This document shows positions 6,945-10,346 of a DNA stretch of 10,346 bases, in pieces. The notes beneath the pieces were generated by a model. It was given only the letters and a program-made list of their open reading frames with translations, made no database searches and had not been told where the DNA came from. Source of the stretch: Acidobacteriota bacterium (GTDB taxonomy: Bacteria; Acidobacteriota; Terriglobia; Terriglobales; Acidobacteriaceae); contig JAJZMO010000111.1 in assembly GCA_021798235.1 (NCBI GenBank), positions 1-10,346 of the forward strand, given 5' to 3'. Positions within the stretch are counted from its first letter, which is position 1, and the number at the start of each line of letters is the position of its first letter. A program made the position numbers and the translations under genes.

Positions 6945-9371
6945 TTATTCCTTCGCCGCATCCACGGCGATCGAAAAGTTTTCTCCCTCCCAACGTTCCT
7001 CCGTGGGCCAGTACAAGGTGAATTGCAGCGGCGCGCACTGCGTTTGCGGCACGGCAATATCCGCAAAGCATCCGGGGAAGCCCGCGTGGGTAGCCTCCAG
7101 AGAATTGGTGGTCTGCCAATTGTCCGCAGTCCAAACCACACGAAAGCGCGCGAAGGCCAGAATGCGCAGGGTCTTGCCTGCTGCAATGCTCCGCAATCTG
7201 CGATCGAGCTTGAAGATCTCCACATTATGTTTGGGATGACGGCGCAGGTAGCGCTCTTCCACCAGTGGAATGCAATCGAAGATGCGACCGTCCATGGCCG
7301 AGCGCAACAGCTTGAGATACTCGGCATGAGCCCAGGCCAGCGGCATGGCTGCACCGGTGGGTTTACCCCAGTGCATTCCCTGGCTGGGCAAATCGGCCTC
7401 GTCCCAAATCTGCTCGGGCAACATGCCGCCTTGCGAACTAAAGCGTTCGTAGGCGCAAATCAGCGGATGCACATCCTTGCCTGCGGCCAGTTCGTAGTGG
7501 GCGCGCTCGCCGAGCAGCAACGGCCAGGCACGACCCTGCCCCCAACCCATATACGGGCCGCCATCGTGGCGCTGGCCGTAGCCATCGTGGTTGTACCGCC
7601 GCCAGCAAGGGCCAAAGGGCGTCTCGCTGCGCAGCACGGCGTCCACCACTTTGAGCGAATCCACGATGAGCGGGTCGTGCGGCGAGCGGATGCCATAGCG
7701 CACCAGCTCTAAAAATCCATGGTCGATCACCTCGCGGGCTTCGTACTCATATTGCTCGCCGGGGCCGCGATTGTTGATGAGAATTTTGTCTTTGCCACAA
7801 TCCTCGGGCCGTGCGTAGGGGTCACCACACTGCGGAGGACGAATGCGCATATAGTGGCGCTTCACCTCCGGATGCAGCACGCCATCATTGGTCACGGTCC
7901 AGTCTTCCAGGTGAGACTCAATCCAGTCAGCAAAGACGGCCAGCAGCCCGGCCATCTCGGACGCGCCGCGCGCCTGCGCCATCTCGCTGGCACAGATCAG
8001 CCCGGTAATCACAGCGGCCAGCGTTGATGGAGAGTAGCCGGCATTTTCCTCCCAGCGCTCCTGCTGCGTGACGGGCGCATGACGCAACAAAAAACCCGCC
8101 GCCCGCTCGACAAACGGAAAGACGTCGAAATCGCCGAGGCCGCCAGCCTTCCACAGCCTCCAAGCCAGCACGATGGGCGAAGCGACCTCGTCCAGTTGCA
8201 TGCCCGTCCAATAGGGCGTGCCGTTCACCCAGAAGTTCTGCGCAAAGCTGCCATCAGGCCGCTGTGTTGTCGCCAGATAAACCAGCGCGCGCAGGGCCGT
8301 CTCCGTGCGTCCGCAGGCCATCAGCGCCGTGGCGCTCTGCACCATGTCGCGCGTCCAAACCAGGTGGTAGCCGCCCAGGTCGTCGTCGCCCTTCGACTGG
8401 CCCCAGGGAATCGACATCGAGGCAATGAAGGCTCCGGGATAGGTCTTGTCCTCATGCGCCAGCAAAACGTTGCGGCTGATGCGCATCAAAAATCCGCCAT
8501 CGCCGGTGGCCGCAGTTAGATCCTTGGGAAACCTTGCGCGCCGCCATTGCTCCACAAAGCGCTCCAAGTGCGCTTCAAACGGCGTGGCCAGCGCCTGCAT
8601 CATGCTGGAGATGGCCGCGTGGTGGCCACGGCCAAAACCCACGGCCAGCGTGAACTGGCGTTGGTGCGAAACATCCACCTCGCCCAGCAAAGCAATGTTG
8701 CCGTTGAGCGCTTGACCATATTCCCAATCCATGCGCAGGTTGTCGTTCAGGTCTTTCCAGCCATCGCTGGCGCCCACATAGCCGCAGGAGACACGAGTGA
8801 AGCCACAATCCGTACCCATGGCCAGCGAGGTTGGCTCCTTCCAGGCCAGCAACACGCGACGACCGTTCACCTCCACCGCGCGCGCGGAGTTGCCCTCACC
8901 GCCGCCCTCCATGTGCGGAGCCAGCAGCGCGTAGACCTTCAGCCGACTCAGAAAGCGCTCCTCGCCCTCCAGACGCACCTGCACCAGCATCACCGGATAA
9001 TGTGGATCAGAGATGACCTGCTGCACCAAGGCATATTGACCATCGCGGCTGCGGCTGGTGATGCGCACGGCCAGCGCGTCCAGATCGATGTACTCAAAGG
9101 TGCTCTCCAGATCGCGCTTCACTTCATGGAAGAACGTCTCGCCATCGGTGATCAGAAAGCCCAGGTCGCGCACCTGCGGGCGATCGATGGTGGGGTAATA
9201 AATCTCATTGAGAATGCCGTGCGACAGCGTGTACCAGACGCGGCTGGAGGCCGCATAGGCCGTGCCCACGGCATCTTTTCTGCTGGAGGTCCAACGCGGC
9301 TCCATGCCGGGCGCGCCGGGCGCGGGGCCGTCGCCATCAAGCCAAAGATACTCCGGGGCTGGTACCGTCAT
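6945..9371 (-). CDS. GH15 glucoamylase (glucan 1,4-alpha-glucosidase)
   Basis: This glycoside hydrolase family 15 enzyme releases glucose from the non-reducing ends of alpha-glucans. It has 808 residues from the chosen start. An N-terminal beta-sandwich (about 10-265) of the bacterial glucoamylase/glucodextranase type precedes the (alpha/alpha)6 catalytic domain (about 290-690). YHLVWTRDM (335-343) lines the sugar site. Glu441 or Glu442 in [11 protein letters not shown] is the expected general acid, and Glu653 in GMLPEQIWD the general base. These match Thermoanaerobacterium glucoamylase Glu438 and Glu636 in context. A C-terminal beta module ends in [14 protein letters not shown]. The ATG at 9371 is preceded by GAGG five nt upstream. 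An alternative GTG at 9458 would add 29 basic residues unlike the family. Neither form begins with a signal peptide, so the enzyme should act in the cytoplasm, on imported maltodextrin or stored glycogen. Trehalase or dextran activity, also known in GH15, cannot be excluded. Confidence 0.94.
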   Translation of the reverse strand: MTVPAPEYLWLDGDGPAPGAPGMEPRWTSSRKDAVGTAYAASSRVWYTLSHGILNEIYYPTIDRPQVRDLGFLITDGETFFHEVKRDLESTFEYIDLDALAVRITSRSRDGQYALVQQVISDPHYPVMLVQVRLEGEERFLSRLKVYALLAPHMEGGGEGNSARAVEVNGRRVLLAWKEPTSLAMGTDCGFTRVSCGYVGASDGWKDLNDNLRMDWEYGQALNGNIALLGEVDVSHQRQFTLAVGFGRGHHAAISSMMQALATPFEAHLERFVEQWRRARFPKDLTAATGDGGFLMRISRNVLLAHEDKTYPGAFIASMSIPWGQSKGDDDLGGYHLVWTRDMVQSATALMACGRTETALRALVYLATTQRPDGSFAQNFWVNGTPYWTGMQLDEVASPIVLAWRLWKAGGLGDFDVFPFVERAAGFLLRHAPVTQQERWEENAGYSPSTLAAVITGLICASEMAQARGASEMAGLLAVFADWIESHLEDWTVTNDGVLHPEVKRHYMRIRPPQCGDPYARPEDCGKDKILINNRGPGEQYEYEAREVIDHGFLELVRYGIRSPHDPLIVDSLKVVDAVLRSETPFGPCWRRYNHDGYGQRHDGGPYMGWGQGRAWPLLLGERAHYELAAGKDVHPLICAYERFSSQGGMLPEQIWDEADLPSQGMHWGKPTGAAMPLAWAHAEYLKLLRSAMDGRIFDCIPLVEERYLRRHPKHNVEIFKLDRRLRSIAAGKTLRILAFARFRVVWTADNWQTTNSLEATHAGFPGCFADIAVPQTQCAPLQFTLYWPTEERWEGENFSIAVDAAKE

Positions 9372-9373
9372 GT

Positions 9374-9380
9374 CCACCTC
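9374..9380 (-). promoter_or_regulatory. Ribosome-binding site of the glucoamylase gene
   Basis: GAGGTGG on the minus strand, with GAGG ending 5 nt before the ATG at 9371, supports this start. At the upstream GTG (9458) the nearest GGAG is only 3 nt away, which is too close. Confidence 0.7.
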
Positions 9381-9394
9381 ATCGGCTGGCCGGC

Positions 9395-9431
9395 GCAGGC
9401 CTGCACAGAAATTTCTGCGGCAAGTTTGCCG
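9395..9431. repeat. Three abutting palindromes upstream of the glucoamylase gene
   Basis: GCAGGCCTGC (9395-9404) and CAGAAATTTCTG (9406-9417) are perfect palindromes. CGGCAAGTTTGCCG (9418-9431) has six-base arms around GT. The second and third touch each other, and the first is one base away. A direct repeat AAGTTTG (9422-9428 and 9433-9439) overlaps the end with an 11-nt step. All lie 24 to 60 nt before the glucoamylase ATG, a typical place for a repressor operator overlapping the promoter or early transcript. Confidence 0.6.
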
Positions 9432-9494
9432 AAAGTTTGTCTGCGGGAATCGCGCCACAGACTCCAGTTATGGCAGTGTAGCGCCCGGCTGCTG

Positions 9495-9508
9495 TTGCGT
9501 GCACGCAA
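9495..9508. repeat. 14-bp perfect palindrome, candidate operator
   Basis: TTGCGTGCACGCAA is its own reverse complement over all 14 bases. It lies 124 nt before the glucoamylase ATG and 227 nt before the sodA start. The TTGCG/CGCAA arms resemble operator half-sites of LacI-family sugar regulators, but the centre is GC rather than the common CG. Which gene it would control is unclear. Confidence 0.5.
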
Positions 9509-9549
9509 ACTCCATTGGACGCAGCCCCGTCCCTTTGAGTTAGACGCGC

Positions 9550-9587
9550 CACGGTGCATTTGGGTTGGAAGAGCACGGTGCATTGGG
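9550..9587 (+). repeat. Tandem direct repeat upstream of sodA
   Basis: CACGGTGCATT occurs at 9550-9560 and 9574-9584, 24 nt apart, each followed by TGGG or GGG. Each copy contains CAC-G-GTG, a small inverted repeat, extended to GCAC-G-GTGC in the second. The second copy ends 26 nt before the possible -10 box of sodA, so the pair could be tandem sites for an activator or repressor. Confidence 0.45.
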
Positions 9588-9613
9588 AACAGGAAAACCC
9601 GGCGCGAAGCGTT

Positions 9614-9619
9614 TATAGT
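9614..9619 (+). promoter_or_regulatory. sodA: Possible -10 box of sodA
   Basis: TATAGT, inside GTTTATAGTGG, is the only AT-rich -10-like hexamer in the sodA upstream region. At a 17-nt spacing the -35 position reads AGGAAA, a poor match to TTGACA, so the promoter would need an activator or another sigma factor. It would give a leader of roughly 110 nt. Confidence 0.3.
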
Positions 9620-9628
9620 GGAAGGGCT

Positions 9629-9700
9629 GGCCGCTGCGCAGACAAGCAGCGCCCAAAACCGGGCCGCTCCCCGACGTGCGGCCGCTTTGCCCAGATTGGG
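9629..9700 (+). other. Structured leader of sodA
   Basis: Three short stems follow one another. CGCTGC (9632-9637) pairs with GCAGCG (9646-9651), extended past one mismatch by GG/CC. GGCCGC (9662-9667) pairs with GCGGCC (9678-9683). CCCA (9690-9693) pairs with TGGG (9697-9700). The ribosome-binding site at 9723-9728 is left free. Nothing matches a riboswitch class I know. Confidence 0.35.
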
Positions 9701-9722
9701 AAACAGACACAGCAACCGACAC

Positions 9723-9728
9723 AGGAGG
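9723..9728 (+). promoter_or_regulatory. Ribosome-binding site of sodA
   Basis: A perfect AGGAGG lies six nt before the TTG at 9735. This fixes TTG as the start, because no in-frame ATG lies nearby upstream and the next ATG would cut into the conserved N-terminus. Confidence 0.88.
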
Positions 9729-9734
9729 ATTCCC

Positions 9735-10346
9735 TTGGCACACGAACTGGCACCGCTTCCCTATGACTACACCGCACTGGAGCCGCACATCGACGAGGCC
9801 ACCATGCGCCTGCACCACGACAAGCACCACCAGGCCTACGTAAACAATCTGAACGCCGCACTGGAAAAGCATCCGGAGCTGGCCAGCCTGTCTGCCGAAG
9901 ACCTGCTGCGCAAGCTCAGCACCATTCCCGCTGACATTCAGGGCGCAGTGCGCAACAACGGCGGCGGCCATGTGAACCACACCATGTTCTGGAATCTGAT
10001 GAAGCCGAATGGCGGTGGCGCACCCACGGGCAAAATTGGCGCGCAGATCACCAAAGACTTCGGCAGCTTTGACGATTGCAAAAAGCAGTTCAACGAAGCG
10101 GCCACCAAGCAATTCGGCTCGGGCTGGGGCTGGCTGGTTTACGAAGGCGGCAAGCTGAAGATCGTCACCACGCCCAACCAGGACAACCCGCTCTCGCAGG
10201 GCCTGTACCCAATTCTGGGCAATGACGTTTGGGAGCACGCCTACTACCTGAAGTATCAGAACCGCCGCGCTGATTACCTGGCCGCGTGGTGGAACACGGT
10301 GAACTGGGACGAAGTGAACAAGCGCTTCGAACACGCCGCCAAGTAA
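9735..10346 (+). CDS. sodA: Superoxide dismutase, Mn/Fe family
   Basis: This enzyme dismutates superoxide to hydrogen peroxide and oxygen. It has 203 residues, the usual length, and lacks a signal peptide, so it is cytoplasmic. The N-terminal helical hairpin contains [17 protein letters not shown]. The four metal ligands are His27, His82 (in [11 protein letters not shown]), Asp164 and His168 (in DVWEHAYYL). The metal-neighbouring glutamine comes from TPNQD (Gln149), and Gly77 sits in the GGH stretch. That pairing is typical of the Mn type, where Fe enzymes supply the glutamine from the NH helix, though cambialistic use is possible. Translation starts at TTG, fixed by AGGAGG six nt upstream. 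Long in-frame readthrough upstream, to 8547, is antisense to the glucoamylase and is not coding. The TAA stop falls exactly at the window end. It is transcribed divergently from the glucoamylase and is probably a single-gene unit. Confidence 0.97.
   Translation: MAHELAPLPYDYTALEPHIDEATMRLHHDKHHQAYVNNLNAALEKHPELASLSAEDLLRKLSTIPADIQGAVRNNGGGHVNHTMFWNLMKPNGGGAPTGKIGAQITKDFGSFDDCKKQFNEAATKQFGSGWGWLVYEGGKLKIVTTPNQDNPLSQGLYPILGNDVWEHAYYLKYQNRRADYLAAWWNTVNWDEVNKRFEHAAK

Larger units (their letters stand above)
9372..9734. promoter_or_regulatory. Divergent regulatory region between glucoamylase and sodA
   Basis: These 363 nt separate two divergent genes and contain no credible protein gene of their own. 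From left to right they hold three abutting palindromes (9395-9431), a 14-bp perfect palindrome (9495-9508), a 24-nt-period direct repeat (9550-9587), a possible -10 box for sodA (9614-9619) and a structured leader (9629-9700). No convincing sigma-70 pair was found for the glucoamylase; the best -10-like hexamer on the minus strand is TACACT (9480-9475), without a -35 partner. Confidence 0.6.

Noticed and set aside
5326..7239. 637-residue open frame on the plus strand, antisense to transketolase
   Set aside because: The minus strand carries a full transketolase with all catalytic residues. The plus-strand product is low-complexity (rich in Ala, Arg, Gly, His), has no recognisable domain, and is an expected by-product of GC-rich codon use.
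9372..9458. GTG start adding 29 residues to the glucoamylase
   Set aside because: The extension is basic and not signal-like, its ribosome-binding site is too close to the GTG, and it would swallow the palindrome cluster. The ATG at 9371 has a better site.
9662..9683. Possible intrinsic terminator in the sodA upstream region
   Set aside because: The stem is only six base pairs with a 10-nt loop and no T run follows on either strand, so it is better described as leader structure.
8547..9734. Upstream in-frame extension of sodA, giving a 599-residue product
   Set aside because: This part is antisense to the glucoamylase and unrelated to superoxide dismutase. AGGAGG and the TTG at 9735 mark the real start.
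9540..10334. 264-residue open frame on the minus strand opposite sodA
   Set aside because: The plus strand encodes an intact superoxide dismutase with all metal ligands; the reverse product has no recognisable motif.

Overview
This is a GC-rich bacterial chromosomal window devoted to central sugar metabolism. Eight genes lie on the minus strand and one on the plus strand. The cassette of glucoamylase, transketolase, RpiB, HAD hydrolase, short 6-phosphogluconate dehydrogenase, G6PDH, 6-phosphogluconolactonase and glucokinase, with strong Shine-Dalgarno sites, fits a free-living heterotrophic Gram-negative. My best guess is an Acidobacteriota (Terriglobia-like) genome. That placement rests on remembered gene-order impressions, not on a search. 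I see no phage, IS element, CRISPR array, rRNA or tRNA.

Layout, reading the minus strand from right to left: a GH15 glucoamylase (9371 to 6945); a 113-nt gap with a hairpin; then a tightly packed run: transketolase (6831 to 4813), ribose-5-phosphate isomerase B (4816 to 4325), a HAD-family hydrolase (4325 to 3702), short-type 6-phosphogluconate dehydrogenase (3666 to 2758), glucose-6-phosphate dehydrogenase (2730 to 1192), 6-phosphogluconolactonase (1168 to 341) and glucokinase (344 to beyond the left edge). Junctions are either start/stop overlaps (tkt/rpiB ATGA, rpiB/HAD TAATG, pgl/glk ATGA) or gaps of 23 to 35 nt, so this is almost certainly one operon. To the right, divergently on the plus strand, is a Mn/Fe superoxide dismutase (9735 to 10346) that begins with TTG. 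It is separated from the glucoamylase by a 363-nt region unusually rich in palindromes and short repeats.

Functionally the minus-strand genes form one route. Glucoamylase releases glucose from alpha-glucans, and glucokinase makes glucose 6-phosphate. Zwf, Pgl and Gnd then run the whole oxidative pentose phosphate branch to ribulose 5-phosphate. RpiB converts that to ribose 5-phosphate, and transketolase starts the non-oxidative branch. Ribulose-5-phosphate epimerase and transaldolase are not in the window. Gnd carries an Asp at the end of beta strand 2, which suggests it makes NADH, whereas Zwf retains an Arg compatible with NADPH.

I found no convincing undescribed defence or mobile system. 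The parts worth a second look are the regulatory region at 9372 to 9734, the HAD enzyme of unknown substrate inside the operon, and the mixed cofactor use.
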